From assembly GCA_001770235.1 (NCBI GenBank), contig MEQN01000067.1, forward strand, positions 3,478 to 23,577: DNA of 20,100 nt, read 5' to 3'. The notes under the pieces are model-generated. The model was given only the letters and a program-made list of their open reading frames with translations, was not told the origin of the DNA and made no database searches. The DNA is from Betaproteobacteria bacterium RBG_16_58_11 (lineage in GTDB: Bacteria > Pseudomonadota > Gammaproteobacteria > Burkholderiales > Thiobacteraceae). Position numbers and translations under genes: made by a program. Positions 5,878 through 12,697 of the stretch are shown one piece after another (the stretch's first letter is position 1; the number at the start of each line of letters is the position of its first letter).

Positions 5878-7060
5878 AAGCCTCATCGTCTCCACCCCGC
5901 AAGGTGTGGCGGGAAAGCTGCAAAAAGAATCACGCTTCGTATTCAACTATGAAACCACGAAGCGCGAAGCTGAAGTCTCGCTCATCATGCCGCTGCGCGC
6001 GGAGAGCTATGCTTCAGGTAGCCTGTTCTCGGTTTTTGAAATGAACCGGCCTGAGGGATATTTGCTGGACTATCTGCGCGAACGGTTTGGCAAGCACGAG
6101 ATTCTGGATGATATGCGCTTGCTGCAGATCGCAGGCGGCAATCAAATCGGCCGTTTGCGCTATTCGGTCGATGGCCATAACCCGGAACGCACCATCACCG
6201 TCTCGCGCGACGAAATCATTCACAGCACGGCATCGGATGAATTGTTCAAGCACCTGGTCGATACCTATTTCGGCTCCGGCATTTCCGGATTCCAACCCAA
6301 GGTGCTGGTACCCGACAGCGCAAGCGCCGTTTCAGCAAAATCGACCGTCGCCACATCGGACCTGATCGTAAAATCGGCAGGAGTCGATTATCCCTTCCTT
6401 GCACAAAACGAATTCATGTGCATGGAAGTGGCGAGAAGAGCGGGGATGGATGTGCCGGAATTCTGGCTATCTGAAGATGGCAGCCTGTTCATCATGAAGC
6501 GCTTCGACATACGAGACGGCCAGCAGCTAGGGCTGGAGGACATGGTGGTGCTGATGGGTAAATCGCCGGAGGAAAAATATCACGGCAGCTATGAGAATAT
6601 CGCAAAAGCCGTGGATATTTTTTGCGGGGGGAATGCCACCGAAAGCAAGGCGCGGCTATTCGAATACGTTTCCCTGTCGTGCCTGCTCAAGAACGGCGAC
6701 GCACACCTGAAAAACTTCTCGCTGCTGTACGACTACCCCGTCGGGAATGTTTCCTTATCGCCTTTGTACGACGTGGTCACCACAACCATCTACGAGATCG
6801 AAAACCCAAGAACAGGCGCCACCAAGGTCGACAACACCATGGCGCTCAATCTGAAAAAAACCAAAGCCTACCCGCTCGAAGATGAGCTGGTTGAATTCGG
6901 CAAATCGATCTGCCTCGTACGCAACCCGCGCCAAGTCATCGAGCGGATCGAGGCGATGAAACACGAAGTCTATGCCGACCTCAAAGACCGTATTGACCCT
7001 TGGCTATCGGCTCGACTCAAAAAGGCTTGGGGGATTGCAATGACAGGATACCGGCACTAA
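5867..7060 (+). CDS. hipA: HipA-like serine/threonine kinase toxin
   Basis: 397 residues from GTG 5867, with AAGGAG seven bases upstream inside hipB. HipA kinases phosphorylate a translation factor (in E. coli, glutamyl-tRNA synthetase), causing growth arrest. The kinase elements are present: SGISGFQPKVLV (residues 137-148) with S140 in the loop used for autophosphorylation, K169 (LIVKS) for ATP, the catalytic loop KNGDAHLKNFSLL (275-287) with D278, and LSPLYDVV (298-304...) with the metal-binding D302. The N-terminal subdomain (1-110) is fused as in full HipA, so this is not the split HipS/HipT arrangement. The gene appears intact. No terminator is evident after it. Confidence 0.92.
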   Translation: MAIKSLIVSTPQGVAGKLQKESRFVFNYETTKREAEVSLIMPLRAESYASGSLFSVFEMNRPEGYLLDYLRERFGKHEILDDMRLLQIAGGNQIGRLRYSVDGHNPERTITVSRDEIIHSTASDELFKHLVDTYFGSGISGFQPKVLVPDSASAVSAKSTVATSDLIVKSAGVDYPFLAQNEFMCMEVARRAGMDVPEFWLSEDGSLFIMKRFDIRDGQQLGLEDMVVLMGKSPEEKYHGSYENIAKAVDIFCGGNATESKARLFEYVSLSCLLKNGDAHLKNFSLLYDYPVGNVSLSPLYDVVTTTIYEIENPRTGATKVDNTMALNLKKTKAYPLEDELVEFGKSICLVRNPRQVIERIEAMKHEVYADLKDRIDPWLSARLKKAWGIAMTGYRH

Positions 7061-7323
7061 CACTAAGACTTTTCCCAGCCGAAGGTTTGAGCTCGATATT
7101 GCGATGAGGTGGGTGCTGCGCCGGGTGGCATATTACTCAAGCCATCAGCAAAGCGGAGGCGATTTACTGCATTACTTTCGGTATCGCAAGAAGCTTAGTC
7201 GCTGGTTTCGCTCGCTTCGTTCGGGTCACACTGAATCAAGATATAACCGGACGTTTCACCGTATTTTATTTGCGATATTATTGATCTTTTCATAATTGAT
7301 GACACGCCAACTTGGTCATGCAA

Positions 7324-7414
7324 ACCCCTCCCAGCCTCCCTTTTTCAAAGGGAGGGGGCTGCCTCAGCAGAGTCCTGGCGACACCCCCCCTTTGAAAAAG
7401 GGGGGTAGGGGGGA
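7324..7414. repeat. Long imperfect inverted repeat (dispersed palindromic element)
   Basis: Arm 7324-7358 (ACCCCTCCCAGCCTCCC, then TTTTTCAAAGGGAGGGG) pairs with 7384-7414 (CCCCCCCTTTGAAAAAGGG, then GGGTAGGGGGGAT) around a loop of about 25 bases. A related GGGGGATTTA/AAATCCCCCC element occurs at 15145-15280, so this is a dispersed intergenic family. The whole 7061-7667 stretch has no convincing gene: it holds this element and the hairpin at 7542. Confidence 0.75.
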
Positions 7415-7541
7415 TTTAAAACGTGTAATGAATTATGAAAAGCTCAATAGTTTGGGTTGCGTTCATTCAATCTGTCGATAGAATCGGTGTAACTGTCGAC
7501 TGTGCTCAACCAATTTAACAATACCATCAGATATTCCAACC

Positions 7542-7564
7542 TGATCCACTCACAGAGTGGATCA
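7542..7564. repeat. Perfect 10-bp hairpin
   Basis: TGATCCACTC, ACA, GAGTGGATCA: all ten positions pair around a 3-base loop. No T run follows, so it is not a standard terminator. It sits in non-coding DNA between hipA and the hsd remnant and could be an operator, a recombination site or part of a lost element. Confidence 0.55.
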
Positions 7565-7667
7565 CCACAGACCTAGCTCGAACCTTTTTCCTTTTCTAGC
7601 TATTTTGTACATTGTAGACAGAAATAGATTTGCCGCAATGGCCACCGCCTTCGCGGGAATGACGGAC

Positions 7668-7985
7668 TTACCGCACATCGATCTTGCCCGTCACCGCCGC
7701 CGAGATCAGCGCGCTGCGGCGTTCTTTCATCCTGGCCCTTGATGAGCATGTCGGCCTTGCAGATGGCATAGGACTCGGGGTTGAGTTCCTGCCCGAACAT
7801 GGTGAGCCGCGCTTCGGGATGCAAGTCGAATTGGCTGAATTTCTCAGTGACCTGATACAGCAACCCGGCTTTGGCCAGCCGCTCAACCTGGATGTGGAAT
7901 TCGAAATGCTCGAAGATGTCGCGCACCGCGGGAGAGAACGCCTGAACGTGCCCGGCCAAATTACGGATACGTCAGATACGTCCAA
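7668..7985 (-). pseudogene. Collapsed hsdM-hsdS remnant (type I restriction-modification)
   Basis: Minus-strand frame from about 7960 to 7731 reads [18 protein letters not shown], then [20 protein letters not shown], then directly [19 protein letters not shown] and ADMLIKGQD. These are two separate parts of the HsdM methyltransferase: the region before the catalytic domain and the block after motif I. Everything between DLHPE and ARLTMF (normally over a hundred residues, including the S-adenosylmethionine motif I) is missing, with the join near 7812. Immediately after, in another frame, [20 protein letters not shown] and a stop (7730-7668) match the extreme C terminus of an HsdS specificity subunit. 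At least two deletions therefore reduced hsdM-hsdS to about 320 bases. The upstream limit is approximate. Confidence 0.8.
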
Positions 7986-8263
7986 ATCGGAATACTTCGA
8001 CGCCCGCAATGGCCTAAATTAATTGTCATACACAAAGCGTGCTCAAGCTGGATAAGATAGCGCTCATCTCGCCAGATGCTTTGAGGCGGGCTCCTATCTG
8101 CATTCTCTCTTCCGTCACTCAGCGCGTTTAATGTACCTATGTTCACTCAGCCATTTCGGTGCGCTTTCATTTTCATTTCGCTGGCGGCGTGCGATCGGGA
8201 AGCTTGCGCCTTAGCCGCACCCACACGCCGGGCAAACGCAGGAAACCCGGAGGAGCGGCACTG

Positions 8264-9706
8264 ATGCGCCTCTATTATCCCAAGTCATTTCTCAAGCTCA
8301 TTCTTGTGGGCTTCTTCTTGGTTGCACTACCCCTGATCGCGTCCATCATCCACGCCGCGATTTCCGCGGACAGGCTGGCGGAACAGAGCCAGAAAGCCGT
8401 GCGCGATGCAGTGCTGGCGACGCAATCAAGCTGGTTGTTGGTCGAACAGCTAACCACGATGGAACGCAACGCACGCCAGTTCGTCGTGCTGGGCGACCCT
8501 GCGCTGTTTCAGGGCTACGCCAAGATGCATGAGAAATTTCGGGAAACCGCCGCCAAACTTGCGGGCTTAAGACTCGATGCACGCCAGCGACGCCAGTTGG
8601 ACGAGCTCGCAGGGAAGGAAATGGCGCTATTCGGCGTGCTTCAGTCCAACTCGCCCGACTCGGGGACAAGCCGCAAGATCGTGGATGACTTCGTGCCGCT
8701 CACGGACTTGGCGCAATCTATTCTGGCCGGCAGCAGCCGCCTCATCGACCGGGAAGCGGACACCATGCAACGCATGGCTTCCGAAGCAAAGCGCATATTG
8801 GCGCTGGAGACCTTGGCGGTAATTCCCATCCTGTTGCTCGCAGGCGCTTTCACCTTCCTGACCACGCGGCCGATCCGGCAGATCGATGCCGCCATCCGCA
8901 AACTCGGCAGCGGCGACATTTCTACGCCGGTCGCGGTGAACGGCCCGCAAGACCTGGAAAACCTGGGCAAGCGCTTGGAATGGCTGCGGCTACGCTTGAT
9001 CGAGCTGGAAGCGCAGCGCAATAAATTGTTGGGACACATATCCCATGAGCTGAAAACACCGTTAGCCGCGCTACGCGAAGGATCTGAGCTTCTGGCCGAC
9101 CAAGTCGCCGGCACACTCAATGCGCAGCAGCGCGAGATCGCCGATATTTTGCGCCAAAGCACCGCCCAACTCCAAAAGCGTATCGAAGATTTGCTAAATT
9201 TTAGCGTCGCGCATTTGCGCAACGCGGCGCTGCATGTCAGCCCCGTCGAATTACGCGGCGCCTTGGAAACGGTATTGCGCCATCACAAGCTGGCGATGAT
9301 GAACAAGCGCCTTAAGCTGGTAGTCGACGCCGCTCCGATCACACTCCCTTGCGACGAAGAAAAAATGATGGTGGTGATTGATAACTTATTGTCCAACGCG
9401 ATCAAATATTCTCCGCCTGGCGGCACGATCAAAATCCGCCTTGCGCAAGCGCAGGAACAAGCGGTTCTGGATGTCGTGGACGAAGGGCCGGGGATTGCGC
9501 TGGACGAGCAGGACAAAGTGTTCAAAGGCTTCTATCTAGGCAAGGCAGCACGCGAAGGCCAAGTCGCGGGCACCGGCCTTGGCCTCTCGATTGCCCGCGA
9601 ATACATCGTGGCGCATCGCGGCACGATCTGCATCGTCAACGAAGCAGCCAAGGGCGCGCATTTACGCATCGCGCTACCCGTCAATTTATCCTGGGGCACC
9701 CAATGA
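8264..9706 (+). CDS. glrK: Sensor histidine kinase, GlrK/QseE-like
   Basis: 480 residues from ATG 8264, which has GGAGGAG eight bases upstream; the longer frame from 8159 is rejected because it lacks such a site and the extra residues are not signal-like. Order: transmembrane helix 1 (about 9-32), a helical periplasmic sensor domain (35-178), transmembrane helix 2 (about 182-200), HAMP linker (202-252), HisKA domain with LLGHISHELKTPLAAL and phospho-acceptor H261, then the ATPase domain with N box DNLLSNAIKYSPPGG (373-387), DEGPG (407-411) and GTGLGLS (436-442). It overlaps the lipoprotein gene by 4 bases, and the third gene is an NtrC-type regulator. This order is that of enterobacterial glrK-qseG-glrR. 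The native signal is unknown. Confidence 0.9.
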   Translation: MRLYYPKSFLKLILVGFFLVALPLIASIIHAAISADRLAEQSQKAVRDAVLATQSSWLLVEQLTTMERNARQFVVLGDPALFQGYAKMHEKFRETAAKLAGLRLDARQRRQLDELAGKEMALFGVLQSNSPDSGTSRKIVDDFVPLTDLAQSILAGSSRLIDREADTMQRMASEAKRILALETLAVIPILLLAGAFTFLTTRPIRQIDAAIRKLGSGDISTPVAVNGPQDLENLGKRLEWLRLRLIELEAQRNKLLGHISHELKTPLAALREGSELLADQVAGTLNAQQREIADILRQSTAQLQKRIEDLLNFSVAHLRNAALHVSPVELRGALETVLRHHKLAMMNKRLKLVVDAAPITLPCDEEKMMVVIDNLLSNAIKYSPPGGTIKIRLAQAQEQAVLDVVDEGPGIALDEQDKVFKGFYLGKAAREGQVAGTGLGLSIAREYIVAHRGTICIVNEAAKGAHLRIALPVNLSWGTQ

Positions 9707-10281
9707 AATATTTGTCGTTTCGCACCACGATTACGCTGATTGCACTATATGCCGCGGGGCTCGGCGGCTGCGCGCATCCCGAGCAACATGCCACGCCCAC
9801 GCGCGGGGTTTGGGACAACCTCTCCACGCTTTCCGGGTCGCATCGAGGCGCGGATGTCTCGGAGGTGCTGGCCTATTTTCAGCATATCAAAACGCTCTCG
9901 GCCAATGCGCTCGTGACGGAAAATGCCGCTGCGGCGCAAGCCTTATCCAAGCAACGCTCAGACAGCAATCGTTTAAAACTCGCGCTGTTGCTGCTCTTGC
10001 CCAATACCGCATTCAAGGACGAGGCGCGTGCCGCTGCCTTGGCCGACGAGGTGCTGAACAACAAGACGGCTGACGCGCCGCATTTAAAAAATCTCGCGCT
10101 TCTGGTCGCCGCCGTCGCCAACGAACAAAAGCGGCAGGAAGAGCGCTTTTGGCAACTCGCGCAAAAACAAAAAGACGACGAAAAGCGCGCCGACGCCTTG
10201 CAGCAAAAACTCGATGCATTGAAAAGTATCGAGAAAGATTTAATCAAGCGCGAAGAAACCAAAACCATCAAGGTGAAATGA
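9703..10281 (+). CDS. qseG: QseG-like lipoprotein of the GlrK/GlrR system
   Basis: 192 residues with a lipoprotein signal peptide: basic N terminus, hydrophobic stretch TLIALYAAGLGG and lipobox LGGC with C23 as the lipidated residue. The remainder is helical, and the C-terminal part (about 135-192; RQEERFWQLAQKQKDDEKRA and following) is a charged coiled coil. In enterobacteria the equivalent gene between glrK and glrR encodes QseG, an outer-membrane lipoprotein that contacts the kinase in the periplasm and sets its activity; the same role is inferred here from position and architecture, since sequence conservation is low in this family. Both ends overlap the neighbours by 4 bases, so the three genes are translationally coupled. 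Confidence 0.75.
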   Translation: MKYLSFRTTITLIALYAAGLGGCAHPEQHATPTRGVWDNLSTLSGSHRGADVSEVLAYFQHIKTLSANALVTENAAAAQALSKQRSDSNRLKLALLLLLPNTAFKDEARAAALADEVLNNKTADAPHLKNLALLVAAVANEQKRQEERFWQLAQKQKDDEKRADALQQKLDALKSIEKDLIKREETKTIKVK

Positions 10282-11630
10282 ATACCTCTCAACACAAAAT
10301 CCTGCTGGTAGACGACGACCGCGATTTGCTGCGGTTGCTCTCCATCCGCTTGAATGCGGCAGGCTACCAAGTCGCTCTCGCGGAAAGCGGCGAGAAAGCG
10401 ATGGCGCTGCTGGCATCCTCTTGGCCGCAACTGGTCGTCACAGACCTGCGCATGGAGGGGATGGATGGCATGGCTTTGTTTGATGCCATCCGTAAATCCA
10501 GCGCCACCCTGCCCGTCATTATCCTGACTGCGCATGGCTCGATCCCGGAAGCGGTCGCTGCAACCCGGCAAGGCGTGTTCGCTTTTTTGACCAAGCCATT
10601 CGACAGCAAGGTGTTGCTGGAGCAAATCGAGAAAGCCTTGCACCTTTCGGGCTCCCCCCTGCACGGCAACGCAAACGAAGAAGAAACAAAATGGCGCCGC
10701 GCCATCGTGACCCGCAGCCCAGTCATGGAGGATTTGCTGCGCCAAGCCAAGCTGGTCGCGGCAGGCGACGCCAGCGTGTTCATTCACGGCGAAAGCGGCA
10801 GCGGAAAGGAATTGCTGGCCCGAGCCCTGCACCTGGCCGGTCCACGCCACAACCAGCCTTTCGTGGCGATCAATTGCGGCGCCATACCCGAGGCGCTGCT
10901 CGAATCGGAACTGTTCGGCCACACCAAGGGTTCGTTTACCGGGGCGACGCAGGACTATCAAGGCCTCTTCCAAGCCGCGCATCAGGGCACGCTGTTCTTG
11001 GACGAAATCGGGGATATGCCTTCTGCCTTGCAAGTAAAATTATTGCGTGTGTTGCAAGAGAAGCAGGTGCGGCCCGTCGGCTCGACGCGTAGCATACTGG
11101 TCGATGTGCGCATCGTCTCCGCCACGCACCGCGATGCGGCTGAAGAAATAACCGCGGGCCACTTCCGCGAAGATTTATTTTATCGGCTGAATGTGGTGAC
11201 GCTGGAAATCCCCTCTTTGCCCGAGCGGCGTGAGGACATCCCCTTGCTGGCCATGCACTTTCTGGCAACATTGGCGGAAAAGTACAACAAAAAGATCAAA
11301 GGCTTCTCCCCCGAAGCGATGGAGCTTCTCGTGGGCGCCCCATGGCCCGGCAATGTGCGGCAACTGCTCAATATCGTGGAGCAAACCATCGCGCTGTGCA
11401 CAACCTCCATCATTTCCACCGCCTTGGTGCAAAAAGCCTTGCGCGATAAGCCGGGGCGCATACCCGCGCTGGCCGATGCGCGGCGTCAATTCGAGCGCGA
11501 GTATTTGGCTCAGTTGTTAAAAATTACCGCCGGCAATGTGACTCAAGCCGCTTTGCTGGCGCACCGCAATCGCACGGAATTTTATCGGCTGCTAAACCGG
11601 CACGAACTTGATCCGGCTTTATTTAAATAG
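10278..11630 (+). CDS. glrR: Sigma-54-dependent response regulator, GlrR/QseF-like
   Basis: 450 residues from the ATG at 10278 (overlapping the lipoprotein stop). The receiver domain (about 6-120) has the acidic pair D12-D14, phospho-acceptor D56 (VVTDLRM) and K106. The AAA+ domain has Walker A GESGSGKE (171-178), the sigma-54 contact loop [15 protein letters not shown] (209-223; Ser in place of the usual Ala in GAFTGA), Walker B LFLDEIGD (239-246) and arginine fingers near 297-303. The Fis-type helix-turn-helix is 418-443 ([20 protein letters not shown]), very like the NRTEFYxLLxRHxL end of GlrR. It needs RpoN for transcription. A matching operator and a sigma-54 promoter lie immediately downstream. 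Confidence 0.93.
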   Translation: MNTSQHKILLVDDDRDLLRLLSIRLNAAGYQVALAESGEKAMALLASSWPQLVVTDLRMEGMDGMALFDAIRKSSATLPVIILTAHGSIPEAVAATRQGVFAFLTKPFDSKVLLEQIEKALHLSGSPLHGNANEEETKWRRAIVTRSPVMEDLLRQAKLVAAGDASVFIHGESGSGKELLARALHLAGPRHNQPFVAINCGAIPEALLESELFGHTKGSFTGATQDYQGLFQAAHQGTLFLDEIGDMPSALQVKLLRVLQEKQVRPVGSTRSILVDVRIVSATHRDAAEEITAGHFREDLFYRLNVVTLEIPSLPERREDIPLLAMHFLATLAEKYNKKIKGFSPEAMELLVGAPWPGNVRQLLNIVEQTIALCTTSIISTALVQKALRDKPGRIPALADARRQFEREYLAQLLKITAGNVTQAALLAHRNRTEFYRLLNRHELDPALFK

Positions 11631-11642
11631 ACCCAGTCACTT

Positions 11643-11660
11643 TGTCGCTTTTCGCAGACA
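11643..11660. promoter_or_regulatory. GlrR-type operator (TGTC-N10-GACA)
   Basis: TGTCGCTTTTCGCAGACA is an exact match to the TGTC-N10-GACA consensus known for enterobacterial GlrR. It starts 13 bases after the glrR stop and lies about 120 bases upstream of the -24 element at 11781, a normal enhancer distance for a sigma-54 activator. A weaker, half-matching copy (TGTCGCTAATCGGCAACG) is at 11710-11727. Confidence 0.7.
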
Positions 11661-11780
11661 CTTAAAACTCATTTCAAATCAAACGCTATCAGCTATCGGC
11701 AAGATTTGCTGTCGCTAATCGGCAACGAATCGGCTTGGGGGCGAAACATCATCTCATTGTTTTAATAGCGTTAATTGATA

Positions 11781-11796
11781 TGGCACGGCGCTTGCT
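11781..11796 (+). promoter_or_regulatory. Sigma-54 (RpoN) promoter
   Basis: TGGCACGGCGCTTGCT matches TGGCAC-N5-TTGCW exactly, with GG at 11782-11783 (-24) and GC at 11794-11795 (-12). The start of transcription should be near 11807, giving a leader of about 67 bases before the gene at 11874. Confidence 0.88.
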
Positions 11797-11807
11797 CAAG
11801 AGAAGTC

Positions 11808-11852
11808 ACCGCAACCTGCGGTATTTTCGACTGACTTAACCGGTCACCGGTT
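11808..11852 (+). promoter_or_regulatory. Leader with two perfect stem-loops
   Basis: ACCGCA-ACC-TGCGGT (11808-11822) starts at the predicted transcript 5' end. AACCGGT-C-ACCGGTT (11838-11852) lies 5 bases before the GAAGGAG ribosome binding site. The first could protect the RNA end. The second is a 7-bp inverted repeat with a single central base, so it is more likely a DNA-level operator or part of a larger RNA fold. Confidence 0.45.
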
Positions 11853-11873
11853 TGCCTGAAGGAGAAAAAACAA

Positions 11874-12161
11874 ATGTTGAACGAAATGATGAAGCATGAA
11901 GAAGCATTGGAATCTTTTGTCGTAACGACGTGGAAAGAAGCAGAAAGCCGCGGGGATAGCGCAGCTTGGTTCTCCGCCTACGAACACTTGTTCGCGGTGC
12001 AAGCGTATTTATCCTGCCTGCGCCTTCACCCGCTGGCGAATATAGCCAGCGATCTCAAGCTACTCGCCGGCATGCGTGGGGAGATGTGCCCCGACTACTC
12101 CAAACAAGCACCATTCAAAACGCAATCGACCTCCCTGCCTTATATGCTGCGCGCCTTCTGA
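11874..12161 (+). CDS. Small protein of unknown function under sigma-54/GlrR control
   Basis: 95 residues from ATG 11874, with a strong GAAGGAG nine bases upstream, so it is surely translated. I do not recognise the family. It is mostly helical (MLNEMMKHEEALESFVVTTW, then SAAWFSAYEHLFAVQAYLSC), has two cysteines (C48, C72), an acidic N-terminal half and a more basic C terminus, no signal peptide and no membrane helix. It is the only gene downstream of the sigma-54 promoter at 11781, with a GlrR-type operator further up, so it is the likely local output of the GlrK-QseG-GlrR system. An imperfect hairpin at 12176-12201 follows. Confidence 0.75.
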   Translation: MLNEMMKHEEALESFVVTTWKEAESRGDSAAWFSAYEHLFAVQAYLSCLRLHPLANIASDLKLLAGMRGEMCPDYSKQAPFKTQSTSLPYMLRAF

Positions 12162-12175
12162 ATGTGTTCATCTAT

Positions 12176-12201
12176 GGGTTAGCGGCTTTACCGCGCAACC
12201 C
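12176..12201. terminator. Imperfect hairpin between convergent genes (possible terminator)
   Basis: GGGTT-A-GCGG, loop CTTTA, CCGC-GC-AACCC lies between the plus-strand gene ending at 12161 and the minus-strand gene ending at 12239. No T run follows, so termination is only suggested. Confidence 0.35.
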
Positions 12202-12238
12202 AAGCTGCATCGGCTTCTTTAAACCAAACAGCCGGTTC

Positions 12239-12511
12239 TCAGGGCCCGCTCGCCTTCGGTGGACGCTTGTGGGTGCGCTTGAAGGGCTTTTTGTCCCGCG
12301 CGCCGTTGTTGGGCCTGGGTTGATTGGTGGGTGCGGCGGTGTTTTGCCGATTGCCTTGCTCTGGCGCGGCCGCGGTCTCTCGATTGGCGGAGGTGAGCGA
12401 TATCTCTAGTTCGTTGATCTCGTCCCACTGTTCATCGGTGCGCTGTCTTTCCGGTATCGCCAGCAGCTCTTGCAGGCGACGGCGGGGGGGAATGGCTTGT
12501 GGTTCATTCAT
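12239..12511 (-). CDS. Small Pro/Asn-rich protein with basic C terminus, function unknown
   Basis: 90 residues from ATG 12511 with AGGAA eight bases upstream. The N-terminal third (PRRRLQELLAIPERQRTDEQ, then WDEINELEISL) looks like a compact helical hairpin. The middle (PEQGNRQNTAAPTNQPRPNN) is low-complexity and probably disordered. The end (KKPFKRTHKRPPKASGP) is strongly basic, as in nucleic-acid-binding tails. This layout and the good ribosome binding site argue for a real gene; I do not recognise a named family. It is transcribed away from the HIRAN/helicase pair's upstream end, in the same direction. Confidence 0.6.
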   Translation of the reverse strand: MNEPQAIPPRRRLQELLAIPERQRTDEQWDEINELEISLTSANRETAAAPEQGNRQNTAAPTNQPRPNNGARDKKPFKRTHKRPPKASGP

Positions 12512-12549
12512 GGTAGATTTCCTGCGTTGGTTCCATCACGTTCGATCGC

Positions 12550-12588
12550 GCCGGCTTCCAGCCGTCATGCCGGCAAGGATGCCGGCGC
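12550..12588. repeat. Intergenic GCCGGC-rich palindromic repeat
   Basis: Three GCCGGC palindromes (12550, 12569, 12581) in 37 bases, including ATGCCGGCAAGGATGCCGGC. It resembles the dispersed extragenic repeats of many proteobacteria. Just downstream, TGTCGAT/ATCGACA (12624-12650) forms 7-bp arms around 13 bases. Confidence 0.45.
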
Positions 12589-12697
12589 TACAACTTCTCT
12601 CCCCTTGTCACATTGATAGTCCATGTCGATTATTTGTTATTTTATCGACACATCATCCGGCCGTGTCGATCGTAGGCGAACACAACCTTACCGCCCT

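Noticed and set aside
5443..7060. HipBST-type split system
   Set aside because: The kinase has its own N-terminal subdomain and the small upstream ORF (46 codons) is not HipS-like, so this is ordinary HipBA plus a small ORF.
7104..7481. Two short plus-strand frames after hipA
   Set aside because: No ribosome binding site or protein-like composition; the second is generated by the palindromic repeat at 7324-7414.
7640..7662. CCGCCTTCGCGGGAATGAC near the hsd remnant
   Set aside because: Looks like half of a common extragenic repeat, but without a paired arm it is too short to report as a feature.
8159..8263. N-terminal extension of the histidine kinase
   Set aside because: The GGAGGAG site and the membrane-anchor start at 8264 are far better; the extension is Arg/His-rich.
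4298..8263. Second copy of the tRNA-Val 3' end (attR)
   Set aside because: Only short fragments such as CAACCAAT (near 7507) were seen, too short to count.
9879..11033. Minus-strand frame of 384 codons
   Set aside because: Lies opposite the lipoprotein and glrR genes, whose domains are unmistakable; composition is shadow-like.
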